Of a stretch of 42,693 nucleotides of DNA, positions 21,806 to 34,800 are shown one piece after another. Position numbers and translations under genes: made by a program. The DNA is from Cercozoa sp. M6MM (Eukaryota; Endomyxa: Ascetosporea). Location of the stretch: NCBI GenBank assembly GCA_040357565.1, contig JBDODJ010000094.1. One strand, written 5' to 3'. Within the stretch, counting starts at the first letter, position 1. Every line of letters begins with the position of its first letter. The notes under the pieces are model-generated. The model was not told the origin of the DNA. It ran no database searches and was given only the letters and a program-made list of their open reading frames with translations.

Positions 21806-24800
21806 ATGCTATTTCGAACTGCGCTTGCGCTCACGGGCGCGCTTCTTTGCGCGCTTGTGTCACGAGTGGCTGCAGAAGGGTACATTCCCGAGCAAGGAAG
21901 CGTTGCCATCGTGCTGAACCAGCCAGAATGTCTTCTGCAATTCTTCTCGACGAGCTTATTCGAAAAGGTGTGTTTGACCGTGTTTGCGTGTAGCGTTTCT
22001 CTTAGGTTCTGTGGCTTGCTCGATATTGATCCACGCGCGCAATTTCGTTCTCGATACTTTTGACCTTAGGATCCCTATGCCGTCGACAATGCCACGTGCA
22101 CCCCCTGGTAAATTTAAATTTACCATTCCTCGGCGATGTGCAAATAGTAAATTTATCGTATTTTCGGAGGCAAGTGTATATGCATCACCACTCCCTCTGT
22201 TGGCAGGAATCCGTATCCTAGGATTCTAAGCGTCTCCAATATGGTCGTCTCTGACTTGAACGCACAGACGGACCTCTTGCCCAACCACCAGATCACCCTT
22301 CCCACGTTCAATCCTAAGGGTGTCGCTTTGGTCGCAGCTGAGGTACAGTTTTGTGCTATATTTCATTGCATTCGCGTTTCTGCTCTTTTTCCAGAGGTTT
22401 ATGTCGATACAGGAGGCACTCAAGGTGATAAGCTACACCATGCGAGCCGAGGCCCTCGCTTCGTCTGGTATGCGCAATGAAAGCGACCCAACTCAACCGC
22501 GAAGCGTGATTGGCATCGTCGGGCCAAGCTACGCCGACTCCACCAGTGCTTCGGCTTTGGCCTACTCGGCTGCTGACATGATGCAAGTTGCTCCGTTGGT
22601 CCCTGCCGCCGATCTCAGTGATGCAAGCAAGTAAGCTGATATTCAATAGATACTTTTGGCATTTCCTTGCTTGCTTGTACATGTGTGTCACATCTGTGCA
22701 GGTACCCGTACTTGCTTCGACTCAGAGGCTCGGAGCACACGCAGGTATTCTTCGATTTTAGCCCAGAAAGCGAGACCCGAATTAACGCTGCAGGCTGCGG
22801 CAATCCTCGATCTGTGCTTGGCGGTTGGTCTGAAACGCGTTGCTCTTTTGCACTCGAACGATATCTACGGTACCGTGCCTGCTCTTTGCTACCTCGAGAG
22901 CATGTGTCAAAACTCTCTGATACGGTATTTTAGGCAACTCGTTCCACTCGAATCTTGAAGATGCCATAAAGAAGCATGGAGATCGTTCCGATTTGAAGGT
23001 GGAGTACAAGGCTGCTGTCCCGCTGTCGCGCTTTCTGTCGAAGAACACGCCTGAGTACGCCAGTGCCGAAGAGAAACTGCGCGAGCACATGCGTGCGATC
23101 AAGCAGCAGCAGCTTCGAGTGATCGTCTTGTACACTACGACTGGCGACGGTACAGACTCTATTGAACTCCTGCATGTTGTTCTAACTGGAGTATGTGGAA
23201 CATGGCAGACGCTCTTCTGTATGATATTGTCGCCAAGGATGAAACGACTGGCGGCGAATTTGCCGACTTCTTCGCATCGCATCAGCAGCTTATCATTGCT
23301 CCTGCTGACTGGCCGGCTTTCGTGGTCAGTCGGAACGTGTTTGCAACTATACACACCGGTGATTTTGCATGTTAAAGCAAATGCACAGGGACTTGCCGGC
23401 AAGAAGCGGCCCGGTACGCTAGCCCTGACGTTCCCGTCGCAGATGCACCTCAAAGACGACGACTCGCCGCTCGAGATCAAGCTGTGGTCGCGTGAGGGAA
23501 ATCCCGAACGCAAAGTACAGTTGCGTTCAAAGAAGGCGCTGCACGATGCTCTGTCGACCCCCAGTTTGCCGTTCAGCAAGCTGTCGACGGGCATTCACTT
23601 TGTTGCCGAGTCCGCCTACGACTCCATCCTCCTGCTGGCGCTCACCTTTGACGAGCTACTCGAGCGCAATCGCACTGCAACGCCAGGCAGCTCCGAGGCG
23701 ATCGAACTCGCCAAAATCCTCAACGATCGTGCGTTGTTCGGACAGGCGATGCAGAAGGCAGTCAAGACCAAGAAGTTTGTCGGCCATTCGGGTACAGTAA
23801 AGTTTGACTGATTTGGAGAGATACTAGCTTAACTTTGAAACTGCAGGTCCGATCGAATTTGATGGACTGCTGGACCGCAAGCCGCAGTACGGCATCGGTC
23901 GCTGGCAGTCGAACCTTCTGACGTCGGGTGACTTCCAGGTGATTGGCCAGTGGAACACGGACACGCACTCGATCGCTTTCTTCGACGGCGACTCTACCAT
24001 CATAAGCAACGGCGAAGACGAGGATGTCGTCGCGAGGGTGCGTGCTTTGCTTCAAGTGGACTACGCGGCCGATGCTGTGGCCGGCCAGCCCGGTGACAAC
24101 GCTTTGTTGCCTTCGGACGGTCCACGCACCATTCGGCGACTCAAGCAAGTGAACGTTCAAGCACTCGGCATCACGCTTGGTGTCATCGGCATTGCCTGCG
24201 CCTTAGCTGTTGTTGGTACTCTGACTACACGTATATTATATCTATATATGTGAGTGTGGGTGTGGGTGTGGGTGTGTGTGTAATCATCTACATGCGGTGC
24301 AGTATACATCAACATGAAGCGAGACCTTCGGTACGTCAAGATGGGCGCACCTAACATCCAAACGATTCAGTTGCTCGGCATCATTTTTGCCTTCACGTCG
24401 CTCCTGTATGCGCACATGGACACTGAGCGATTCGACGGCGACGACGACAAGGCTGAGAACGCCTGTCGCGCGGTCTTCTGGACGGAGCAGCTCTCTTTTG
24501 CCGTGGTGTTTGGCGCCCTGCTAGCAAAGGTACAGCTTTTTACCTTGCCTGGCAGTATGTGGTTTGAAATACAATGCAATACAGGCGCTGCGCGTGTACA
24601 TCATTTTCACTCGCAACGATTGGACAATTGTTCGCATCACTGATAAGCACCTGGCCGCTGTCGTGGCCTTCGCTGTCCTCGTGGCCAGCATCATCATGTT
24701 GATCTTTGACGCCGGATACGACGCGATCTATCAAAAGTTCACGCTGCTTTCGGTCGAGTATGATGCGAAACTCGACGCCAATGTGCACCTGTACTCGGAG

Positions 24801-25568
24801 GAGTGCAAGATTCGGTACACAGTCTTCAGTTGTTCTTTTCAGTGTTTTTGTTGTTGCGATGTGACGACATTGGTGTAGTACTGCCTACGATGGCTCGTTC
24901 TACGCCGTCACTTTGGGCTTCCAGTGTCTCCTCATGATCGGCGGTCTCTGGCTTGCCAACGAACTGCGCGGCGTGAGCATCCCGGCGCTCAACGACTCGG
25001 CCGATGTGTAAGCCCCCACACACGCACACGCACACACCGTTTTCCTGCCCACCTTTACCGTGTGTGCGTGTTGTGACTACAGTCGGCAGACCATGGTGCT
25101 CGTGTTTGTGATTGCGCTGCTGACCAAGCCGACGAAACTGCTGGTCGAATCTGACGATCCGCGCTCGGTGTACGTGCTGACGGTGATTTCGACCTTTTTG
25201 CTCAACTTCTCGGCGCTGGTCTACCTGTTCGCCGGTCGCGTCTTCACGGTGCTGCGCGGCAACCACGTCGTGCAGACCGGCTCGATTTCGTCCATGGGCA
25301 CTGGCCATCACTCGAGCGGCGGCGACTCCACGGGCAAGAAGGGCTCCTCCACTGGCGATGAGATCCGCCTCGCTGTCTCGCGCGAGAAAAACACGTCGTC
25401 GCGCGGCACGTCCACGACGCGTTCGACCCAGTCGTGTACCTTCCTTTCTGTCTCTTTCTCGACTTGTTTTACTCACCTATACGTATAGCCACCTCGGTCG
25501 CCTCGTCATCCTTAAGCGAAAACAAGGCCGATATTGCAATGACCGAGCTACCGGAGCCGCAGGTCTGA
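21806..25568 (+). CDS. class C G-protein-coupled receptor, GABA-B-like
   Basis: Fifteen exons (21806-21967, 22070-22107, 22207-22342, 22395-22630, 22702-22744, 22794-22869, 22934-23129, 23192-23324, 23389-23791, 23847-24215, 24303-24529, 24585-24814, 24879-25007, 25083-25435, 25489-25568) join exactly to 936 aa. A signal peptide (MLFRTALALTGALLCALVSR) precedes a periplasmic-binding-type ligand domain: LLPNHQITLPTFN, VIGIVGPSYADSTSA, QVAPLVPAADLSDASK and GLKRVALLHSNDIYG. Seven helices follow, from ALGITLGVIGIACALAVVG to FLLNFSALVYLFAG. Class C marks are the third-helix cysteine (ACRAVFWTEQLSF) with its partner in the second outer loop (EEC), the basic ALRVYIIFTRNDW after helix three, and GLWLANELRGVSIPALNDS around helix five, which is GABA-B-like. 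No cysteine-rich linker is present, again as in GABA-B. The Ser/Thr-rich tail ends TELPEPQV. The ligand is unknown. Confidence 0.9.
22107..22124. repeat. 18-bp perfect palindrome at a splice donor
   Basis: GGTAAATTTAAATTTACC reads the same on both strands. Its first base is the last exon base (22107) and the donor GT begins at 22108, so pairing the two halves would hide the 5' splice site of receptor intron 2. Confidence 0.9.
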
Positions 25569-26120
25569 GCTCTGATTTCGCACAGACACACACACACGCA
25601 CACACACGCGCATCTCTCTTTCTCGTTTCATCCCCTCGTCATTCATTCCGTTCACGTCGTCTTTTCAACACTGGCAATGTCTGCGCCAGTCTGACGGTTG
25701 ACCCTCTTCAACTCGCGATTGAAGTTGCGTCGCGTCAGCGTCCACCGCGTTAAGTCAGTGCGCCCGGCAGTCCACGCCACTTACATTTCACTGACAATCG
25801 CTTTCTTGACTGCATGTATAGGAACTGCATTCATTACTGCACGATACGAAACGCGATCCCGAACTTAAGCGTATCGTAAGTAACGTATGCAACGCAATAG
25901 CAAGCGAAGCGTTTTTTGAGGCAAAATCGAACCCTCCCCCCCCCCCAAATAACCCTTTTTCCCGCCTTACCCGACTTCCCCTCTTTGCCCCTTTCCTCTC
26001 TTACCTTAGCCTCTTTAATTCTGATTTGGCCTCGGAAAACCCCGCCACCCGCGAAGTCGTGAGTATTTTCTCTTTGCGTTGGTTAATTTCATGTACGTTG
26101 GTTAATTTCATGTACGACAT
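25569..26120. other. convergent 3' spacer
   Basis: Region between the receptor stop and the TMEM245 stop. It holds a CA-rich microsatellite near 25584-25612 and a C run near 25936-25947 followed by TTACC-type sequence. No exon is recognised. Confidence 0.5.
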
Positions 26121-29100
26121 TCACTCGATTTCAACGTTGTCGTGCGAAGACTCGGTGGGCGTGGGTGAAGCCAAGACACTACCCGCAGGCGTCTGTTCAC
26201 GGCACACAGCATAACAAGCACAAAGTCGCGTCAAAAACAACCGAGAGCGGTACCCTGGCCCGTCGCTTCACGAGTTCCATTGGCGTCGACTGCGACCGGT
26301 GTTGCGGAGAGCACGCCACATCTATACAGAAGAAACATAATGTGCGCACGCGAAAAGAGGAAACAAAGCGACAGTGTATGTACCGTGATCGCTTTGCATC
26401 CAGTGTCTCCAAGCTGACATTGTCGTAGTTGTCAAACAGCACAGGAGTGGGCCCACGATGGCCCCTGCAGTTGACAACGTGATTGATAACTTGAAAACCA
26501 GACATGTATGTAGCAAAAGGAGCATACCCTGCAATCCCAGCGTGTACAGCCCACAGATGATCGACATACCCGTCACTGCAAAAGTCAAGACTCTTTTGAT
26601 GCAGCTGCCTAGTCAATACAGAAAACAGGGTACAGTATGGATGCGTGAGTCGCACACGACTGTGAATGATTGGGTCGACAAAGTACAACACGAACACATG
26701 CGCGCTCATGATCTATCGACATTCAAGTAATGCATAAACACATGAAATACACCAGCGTAACAACAGGATACCACAGTGACAGCAAACAAGTCTCCTCGCG
26801 CCAGGATCAACCAGATACAGGCTGGCACGCAACACCACCTACCAACGGCACGAATACAAATGCACAAAGCAAGGAAATCAAAAGCAAGGAGCTACGAGGT
26901 AGTGTACCACGAAGAGAAGTAAGGAATGACGGCAAACAGCGCCGAAATAAAGCCGCTGATGAATTTGAAATCAATGCCAAATGCAGCATAGCACAGCCTG
27001 CGATAAATCCAACCAGACTGAGTCACACAGATCCAAAGCAAACAGGATGCGGTGAGAGTTACCATGTGGTGAGACCGTGAGTGACCGAAAGCATAAAGTT
27101 CATGGCAAAACTACAAGCAGAACACCCCTACATATAAATCCAGATGAGTCTATGTATGCATGTGTACATGCTCTGCACGGATTGCACAAGTGGCCTTAAA
27201 AATCGCTGTTTAACGGCGCCTCTAAAACACAAACTTGGAATCCAAACATGGCAGAGAAAGACAATGTACGAGCTGACGGGGATGAGCGAAGTCGACATCA
27301 CAATCACGTTCTCCTAACTCAAGAGTAGCAACACACCGTAAAAAGAAAGAACTACACGAAAACGCAATACCCTTGACTGCAGCAGCACGTAGAGTGAACC
27401 GCAGAAAACCACGAGGTCAACAATGAAATCAAGAACTCGGATGCCTGACAACAAGTGCGCACATACACACGCAATGCACTCAATTCGTACACATCGACTG
27501 TGCACCTCCGGACACGATGTAGGAGAATGTTGTGAACACGTGTAGCGACAGAGCACTCGCGAACTGGAGAAAATACTGTGACAGGTCTCTTGCCCAGGCC
27601 ACACCTGCGGACACCGTGCAGCATGAAACAAATTCAATTCAAGGAGCAGGTTTCGAACCAGTGGTGACGGAAGAAAAAGATATCGACGACAGTGTCGTGT
27701 TCAAGAGCCAGGCAGGCACCATGCCGAGCGTGCTGTTGCTCGTGCTGTTCGGGTGAAGGTCGCCACTTTCGTTAAAGTGAAGCCTCGGCTGCTTCGCAAC
27801 CGCGGCGGTGGCAGTGTTGTTTTTCTTGACGGTGGAGTGGACACCGTGATCATCAAACAGAGCACCCCAGTTCAGTTGCGAGAGGTCCCAATCCTTCCAG
27901 TCCTTGCCCTATCGAACACACTCTGTCAGACAACAGAGACACGCAGAGACAGACGTACCTGGATGGCCGTGTGATTTCGCAGTGCATGCACAAGCGCTTG
28001 AGCACTCTGCCACTCGCGGAGATCGTCGACATTCTACAGGAATGGTACATGACAATGAGAGGCCACAGTGAGCTAACTAGGCAGTACCAACTGAAGCTTT
28101 CCAAACAACTCGGATAACTGATCGCTGTTGTCCTGTAATCGAACAAACGACACGATACGTGCACGCCATTGACAAATCAAAAAGTGACACCTCGGCAATC
28201 TGTCGCACGAGTTCGATACCACGCCAGCCCTCTTCACCAAGCTTAACCAGGACCACCCCAGTGCCGAGCACCGACGCCGAAGCCAGGCCACACACAAAAA
28301 CCGACGCCACCAGTCCATCTAAAGAGCAAGAACGTTAATTGCTACCATTGGCTTTGGCCATTCGTAGCTTGATACCGTAGGAACGCCACGGAGGAAGTAA
28401 GACGAAAACTGCCACCAACAGGAACACTGCGACCTGCAAAATGACAGTTTAACAGTCAAACTCAACAAAAATGAAAGAAAATACCGCAAAAAGTGCCGTG
28501 ACGCCCACCATCGTCCGCAGCGAAAATTGCAGCAACGGCAACTAAAACAAGATAGCTCTTTCACCAAACAAGAAATGAACTTACAGTGTACCTCGCTTGT
28601 TTGCAGCAGCAACACAGCCGTTATGAGAGTCCCAAGTGCCACCTGATGGATATACGTCATCCCATCGAATTGAGGCAACAAGGCGTGCATACCGTCACTG
28701 GCGAGCGCAAGTGTCGCGGTAGCCCGGCAAACAGAGCACGCGCAGCCTGCACTTTTCGCTTGAAGGCACCTCTGCACAAGTTTTTCGTACAAACAAACGC
28801 ATGAAGGTAAATTGCGCATACCTGAGTGAGCCTGACCTCGGACGTCCTCTCGCGTCCACAGAAGGTCTGTGCATGTGCATTTTTTGGAGACAAACGGAAA
28901 AACAAGGTTGCTTTCAGCGTACCCAGTCAAAAGCCACCAAGCGTCACGTCGCAACAAACGGACCAAGTTTATTGAACGCCAGCATCTGAACAACAGCAGC
29001 ATTTCAAAATTTCTGAAATTCCAGAACATCAGAAAGCTACACTCGTTGAATGAAGTTTTGCCGCATGTCTGCCAGCGCGTCTAATCGACGATCGATCGAG

Positions 29101-31167
29101 TGTAGCCACTTGCATACCTGTTGAAACGCAGGGTACACCCATTTTCGTCCAGATTCACTTCAAAGTACCCTTGCTTTGGATGGGTGCAGCACAATCGACC
29201 ACACAAGTGCCCAAAATATCGGAGTCACGTACGGCTAAATGTCACAGAACGCATAAAAATCAATTAAAACCCACCGTAAAACAAGGTTGTTTGCAAATCC
29301 GCGCGGACAAATAATTCAACAAAACTGCAAGAGATAAAGTGAAAAACTGAAAAATCGCGTGTTTTCGCAAAAACCGCGGCATGAGCACGTGCGAGACGCT
29401 TGCAGAGCGTGAAAAGGCGACTGAAAGAGCGAAAAAACGCCGAAGGCCACGCGATCGAAGCACTCATGTCTTTTTGGCTGCATTTGATGCCGTTCAGGTG
29501 CAGGTGCAGTTGCTCACACGCAAAGTCGACGTTCAGGCGAGCGCAGAAGCCCAACGAAAACTGACAGTGACAACAGAGCTTCCGGCTTGGCCACACACGG
29601 CGTGCTGCCAGTTGCGTCTGGTTCAAGAGTCGCTCGCGCCAGTGCTCATGTTGAGTTCAATCATTGGCGGTGCCGTCGTGAGTTTGACACTCCCCATATG
29701 CTTGAATTTCTGTGGATCGATTTGTCTTGCGCAGTTCACGATCAATTTGCAAGAAGTGGTTGCGCTGGTCCCAAGTCAAGAGCCGGACCCCGTCGTGCAG
29801 TTTGACGTGCGTGGTGGCATTGTTTTCGGCAAGCATGACAGCGAAAATCGGCCGCTTCGCGTGCGAATCACATTCTGCGAGGTTAGCTCAGTGAATGCTG
29901 AGAAATGTAAAGCAAAAATGCGTGGACTTACAGAGAAGAGACGCGCCAAACGAATACGCGATCCGCAGTCTGCGACGTGTGCTCGCTTTGAGTCAACGCG
30001 GAGCAACGAATCGCGATCGACCGCTCGGAGACCTACCGTGGCGCACGTGTTTTGACGAAAGCTCAGACACCGCACTGTCCGAGTGGGTAGCACAACGCAT
30101 GCCATCGCTGCTCGAAATGTCGCCGCGACTGCTTTTGTCATTGCGCAATCAGTTAAACGAAATGGCCTGCTTCCGCGAGCAACTGGTGCCTCTCGTCCGC
30201 GCTCGACTTCAGTCGCACTGGAGCAAACACCAGCAGCAGCATGGCACGAGGCAGCCACAATCAAAGTTTGCTGTCACAAACCAAAGTAACGAAGAAGAAC
30301 CGAGCGTGGACCAAGACAAAGAAAGAGAAATGACGCACCACGCAAGAGAAGACACACGCCCAGCGTCCAACGACGACGAGAAACGCGAAAGCAACAAGGA
30401 AGAACCGTCCGTGAGCGAACCACACGCGAAAACGAAATCACGAAGCAAAAACAAAGGCGTGGCAGCAACGAGCCAAGGACCCAGCATACAACTGGTCATA
30501 AATAACTTTGCAGAATCAAGCATTATACAGCCATTGCAAGAAGAAATGCTGCCGCAAACACAAGAGGAAACAGCAAAATCGTATGTGCCTTTCACATTTA
30601 CGATACCCTCGTTCTCACAACTACCGCCGTTGGAACCAGAAACTCAACACATTTGATTGCACGGGTATTTCAATGGAAGCAATTTATTTAAAATCAACCC
30701 TCTAAAATAACTTTGAACGAGCAAATGGGCAACGTATTTTACCTGGATGAGGACGTAGTTCCAGTACATCAGCACGCCCACGAGCAACGCTAGAATCTGA
30801 AAAATCACGATGATAGCTGCTTGCTGAAACTGAAAAGCCGCCCGTTCTGAGTCCTAGAAAGACAGACAGAAGTAAGCAAACACGTTGGAAGGGTAAGCGG
30901 CGTTTCCGCTAGCAAATGTACCTGTGGTGTTGTCGGATTGAACCACCGTGGTTGCCGTCGCGAGGCATCGGTGTCGTCAAGTGCCCAGTCCAGCGTCGAG
31001 TGCATCGGGAACCATCCCGGAGTGGTGGGCACAGATGGCCTCCTGCACTTGCAAATCGCTTTCAAGGTCAGACTGTCAGCACCAGAGGAGGGGAAGTACG
31101 TTGAACTCAGGCGGGGACTGGGGGCATGTGCTGTTTCGCGTTTCGCCGATTTCGATTTTTTTGCCAT
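26121..31167 (-). CDS. TMEM245: TMEM245, AI-2E transporter-family membrane protein
   Basis: Twenty-six exons, first 31167-30922 and 30853-30743, then 29234-29169 onwards, last 26192-26121, join exactly to 733 aa with all phases closing. A cytoplasmic N terminus (MAKKSKSAKRETAHAP) leads to IVIFQILALLVGVLMYW, then PYVTPIFWALVWSIVLHPSK, which matches the PFLRPLLWA...LHPFK motif of animal TMEM245. Next come VALGTLITAVLLL, VAVFLLVAVFVLLPP and GLASASVLGTGVVLVKL, a large glycosylatable loop (NNTA, NESG, NSTS), and more helices. The C-terminal half has the AI-2E family core: GLTTWLCYAAFGIDFKFISG, ALFAVIPYFSSWW and HPYLTGMSIICGLYTLGLQG followed by AIVGPLL. The family includes bacterial autoinducer-2 exporters; the eukaryotic transport substrate is not established. 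The second intron (29235-30742, 1508 nt) contains a whole gene on the other strand. Confidence 0.92.
29381..30656 (+). CDS. unrecognised protein gene nested inside a TMEM245 intron
   Basis: Three exons (29381-29677, 29735-29881, 29934-30656) join exactly to 388 aa on the plus strand, entirely within the TMEM245 intron 29235-30742. I do not recognise the family. The N terminus is basic (RAKKRRRPRDRST). A probably beta-rich middle includes QVQLLTRKVDVQASAEAQRK, APVLMLSSIIGG and INLQEVVALVPSQEPDPVVQ. A helical part follows (WVAQRMPSLLEMSPRLLLSL, NEMACFREQLVPLVRARLQS). The rest is a charged, disordered tail rich in Glu, Ser and Lys, ending in a Gln/Pro-rich segment (PFTFTIPSFSQLPPLEPE). No signal peptide or clear membrane segment is seen, so a nuclear or cytoplasmic role is likely. 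Donors GTGAGT and GTTAGC and acceptors GCGCAG and TTACAG are good, and codon use resembles its neighbours, which argues for a real gene. Confidence 0.72.
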
Positions 31168-31858
31168 ACGTTTAAAACATTTACAGCAAGCACATGCTCA
31201 GCGCAATTTATTAGCCAGCTAACACTCGAAATGTTCTTAAATGAGCGCTGGTTGACGGTACTTTGTGTCCCGCGGCCGGTCCAAATCATACTGAACAACG
31301 ATCAATTTTAGGGTGCATTGTCGAAATTTGGTCATCAATAAAAAGTGAAAGCCGGCTCTGTCTCCGTTAGGAGATTTTCTGTTGAGCAGGGGAGGTTATC
31401 GATCGGCATCGTGGTAGCCTTGCTCCGTTTACGCTTTAAAAGTCACGATTGGTTCGCCCAGTTGCAACGGGCTTGTCCCATTCGCACGTGTGATCACGAC
31501 TTCTGTTTTGTGAAGACAGATCAGTTGGCTGATTCAGAGGCCTTCCTTTTACTAACCAGGTGCACGAGTGTGTGTGGTGTGTTTTCTTTAGCGTGACAGG
31601 CTCTATTCAGCCTTTCCGGTCTATTTGGTGGGGTCCATTGTTGAGCAAGCATGAAGATCCTCTGAGTTTTGTGTTTGCAGGGAGCTTGCGAACTATTAGG
31701 ACGCTCGGCCTTTCGTTTTTTCGGACCGGGTTTCTGTTGGCCTTCAATTTTGATAGAACGTCGGAACCGAAGAAAGCACCGAGCTACGAGCACAGAACGG
31801 ACGTACAAAACCCCAGATACACATACACAACAGACACACGCACACACAGACAGGGAGT
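31168..31858. promoter_or_regulatory. divergent upstream region, TMEM245 / prominin-like gene
   Basis: 691 bp between two start codons pointing apart; the longest divergent spacer in the window. Both promoters must lie here. A CA-rich patch (31817-31853) precedes the prominin start. Short open frames are present but none resembles a known protein. Confidence 0.4.
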
Positions 31859-34800
31859 ATGACACGAGTACTCGCTCCCTTGGCGCTCGCCGCCATTTCT
31901 TTAGTCCAAGTATGTTAGCGTCTCTCACTTTTGCTCTTTTCTCTTTGAACAGTCACATCATGGCCACGATAGGCACAACTGGGCGATGATCGCAGTTTGG
32001 CCGAGCCGGGAAATCCAATCTCACGTCGCATGGACGTTGGCAACACGGCTGCCGACTTTGTTGATAGGTAAAGCTTGTTCATACCTTTTTGTACTTTCCG
32101 TTTTTTACTCTGTGTGAGCAGCGTTCCGCGCGTATTTGGACCGGACAAATTCGACCCGGAGAACACCGAGTACATCAAGAACTTGGTACTCAGCGCCTGT
32201 CTGTTGTCTACCGTTTGAGTCTTGCTCATCCTTATGTGTTGTTGCAGGTGTTCTATGCGGCCTTGTTTATCGCCCTGGCCGTGGTGACACTCCTGCTCTT
32301 TGTGGCGCTATCGTGTCTGCGCTCGTCGTGCCAGGCCTGCGGAGGCTCACAGCCCTCTGCTCATGGGTAGACTGGTCTTGACTATATGGAGGTGATCCTA
32401 CCGCCAAAAGGGTCGATCGATGCTGTTCTGCGCACTTAGCTACTCAAAAAGAGCACGCTGGGGTTTCTTTGCCGCTCTGATCACGCTGCTCTCGGTGACT
32501 GGTATATCGGGCGTTTCTCCTGCAGAGAAGTAGAGCTATGTTGAGTTTGGCACGCCTAGGCATCTTCTCGGCTATTGCACTTGCCGCCAACGACGAGGTC
32601 AGCAACGATGTTCGCGGCGATGACGGTCTCACTAGCGTATGATCATCCTTGCTTTTATTGATCAGTGTTCGCGCGGAAGGTTGTGTTGTGACAGGTGGCC
32701 AAAAACCTGCTGACTGACACGATCAATCTGCTGTTCAACATTAACACACAAGCCGACGCTCTCCTGTCGCACGTGGATCGCACCGTCACTGAAGTGGAAG
32801 TCATGATGAACGACTGGAACGCCACGGTACTCTTTGCTTCTGTCCTTTTACTACTGTCCGTTTACCTCTGCCCCTTTACCACTTCCCTACCCCTGCTTTT
32901 TGGCAGAGCCAGCAAGTCGAGCACTTCAAGAACCAGACCGAAAACCTCACTCAGGTAACACATGTGACGTGTGACAGCGATTTTACCCAATTTCACATTC
33001 CACACGAGTGCAGGTTGCCGAAGATAACAAAGCCGTGCCCAACTCGGGCAACATGCACAACAGCTCTGCTCCACAAGACTGGCGTTGCATCCTGTGGTAC
33101 CACTGGACTTGTTGCCATCCTTGATTCTTCCTTTGTCTTTACCTTGAGTATCCTACCTTGTGTACCCTACCTGTGCAGCGAAGGCGTGCAGTACGTGGCT
33201 CCCAAGATAGCAGAGTACGTGGACGACGCGTACAAGCAGGTGCTGAACGATACGAGTGGTCCGCGACAGTCGCTCGTACAAAACGTTGTTGCTGCACGCG
33301 ACGAGGTCAACGCGCAGGTCGGCAGTTTCTTCGACGCGCTCAACAACTCGCAGAGCGATCTCGCTCAGAAGGAGCAAGACGTCCATGAGTACAGCAGACT
33401 CTTTTGTTGGCCTATGGGGTAAGGGTATATGTAAGGGTATAATGTGCAGTGTCTCGGACGACGTGGAGAAGTACGACAAGATGCGACACCTTGCAATGGG
33501 TCCGTTCCCTCTGTTTTCCCCCCCCCCCCCCCTCTTGTACCTCTCTGTGTCCCTCGGTAGGTCTGATGATCAGCATTCCGCTGTTGGCGTGGTTCGTCGC
33601 AGTCATCGGCGGCATCATCAAGAACGCGCGTCTGTTGCACATCACCAAGTGGCTCATTCTGGTACACTCTTCCTTTTCTAAACCATTGTGTCCCTTAAAT
33701 AACTTTATGTGCCCCTTGAATTAACTCGATACTTCCTGAATAGATTTCGCTTTTGGTGACCTGGATCATGCTGGCGGTGCATCTGCCGATCGCTGTCGTC
33801 AACTCGGACGGTGTGTCTATCCTTACCCCTCCCCCCCCCCCCTTTCTTACCTTTACCCCTCCCACTGTAGCCTGTGTGGAGATGACGCACCGCGAGGACA
33901 ACCTGCACGAGGTGTTCAACGACCCGGACACGGAGCGCGTGATCACGGCGTGCCTGGAGGACACGCCACTCAAGGAGGTCTTCAACGTCTCCACTGCCGA
34001 GTATCAGCAGAAACTCGACACTTTGGCGGTACTCTCTTTTTAAAAGGGGAAAAAAGAGAAAAAACCAAAATAGGGCAAGAAGGAAAGGGGCTAAAAGGAA
34101 CTAATGTTACTGTGTGACATAGGTGCAACCGACTTTTAATGTGTCAAACGCCACGCAGCAACTCCGAGTACTTTGACTTAATTAAGGGGGCGTGTTCTTG
34201 TCTCTTATTGAAGGTACTGTACAGATTGTGGAACTTCTGCATTCGACCGATTACTACGACTCTGCCAAGGTATTGGCAGTCTTTACCCCCTCCCTCGTTA
34301 ATATCTTATAACCCATCATTCTGCACCCAGGCCGCCCAGTTAGCAGTGGCGAGTGGCCGCGATCCGAACGACCCGAACGACATGAAGGCCTTCATTGAGG
34401 AGGGCGGTCTTGAGGAAGCTGCTTGGGTACACCCGTTGACATCCTTTCTCGCAATGTCGATTTGAGTATCCGCGCGGGCGTTTGTGAAAACAGAACAACA
34501 CCAAGTTGGCGCAGTTTGTCGTTGAGGCCAACGCTGTAGCATATCCCCCTCTTACACCCCCTTTACCTCTGCCCGTTACTGCCTGTGTTTCCTTTTGGCA
34601 GTTGCTGTTCCCGCAATACGCGTACTACACGGCGGCCAATGTGACGAATGCGACCACGGGTGCTGTCGTGATGAACCCACTGATTGAGGCGCCTGTGGTG
34701 AATCAGCCCACTCTCAACTCGGACTACATGCCGCACTTTGTGGTAGTCCCTCCTACCTTCTTCCCATGCTCTTTACCCTTTCCTTTCATTATCTTTATTC

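Noticed and set aside
29895-30656. Single-exon gene starting at the ATG at 29895
   Set aside because: That ATG lies within the intron 29882-29933 of the three-exon model, which joins two upstream exons in phase with good splice sites.
31345-31596. Plus-strand frame upstream of the prominin-like gene as a separate small gene
   Set aside because: No family resemblance and it lies in the divergent promoter spacer; a frame of this length is expected by chance.
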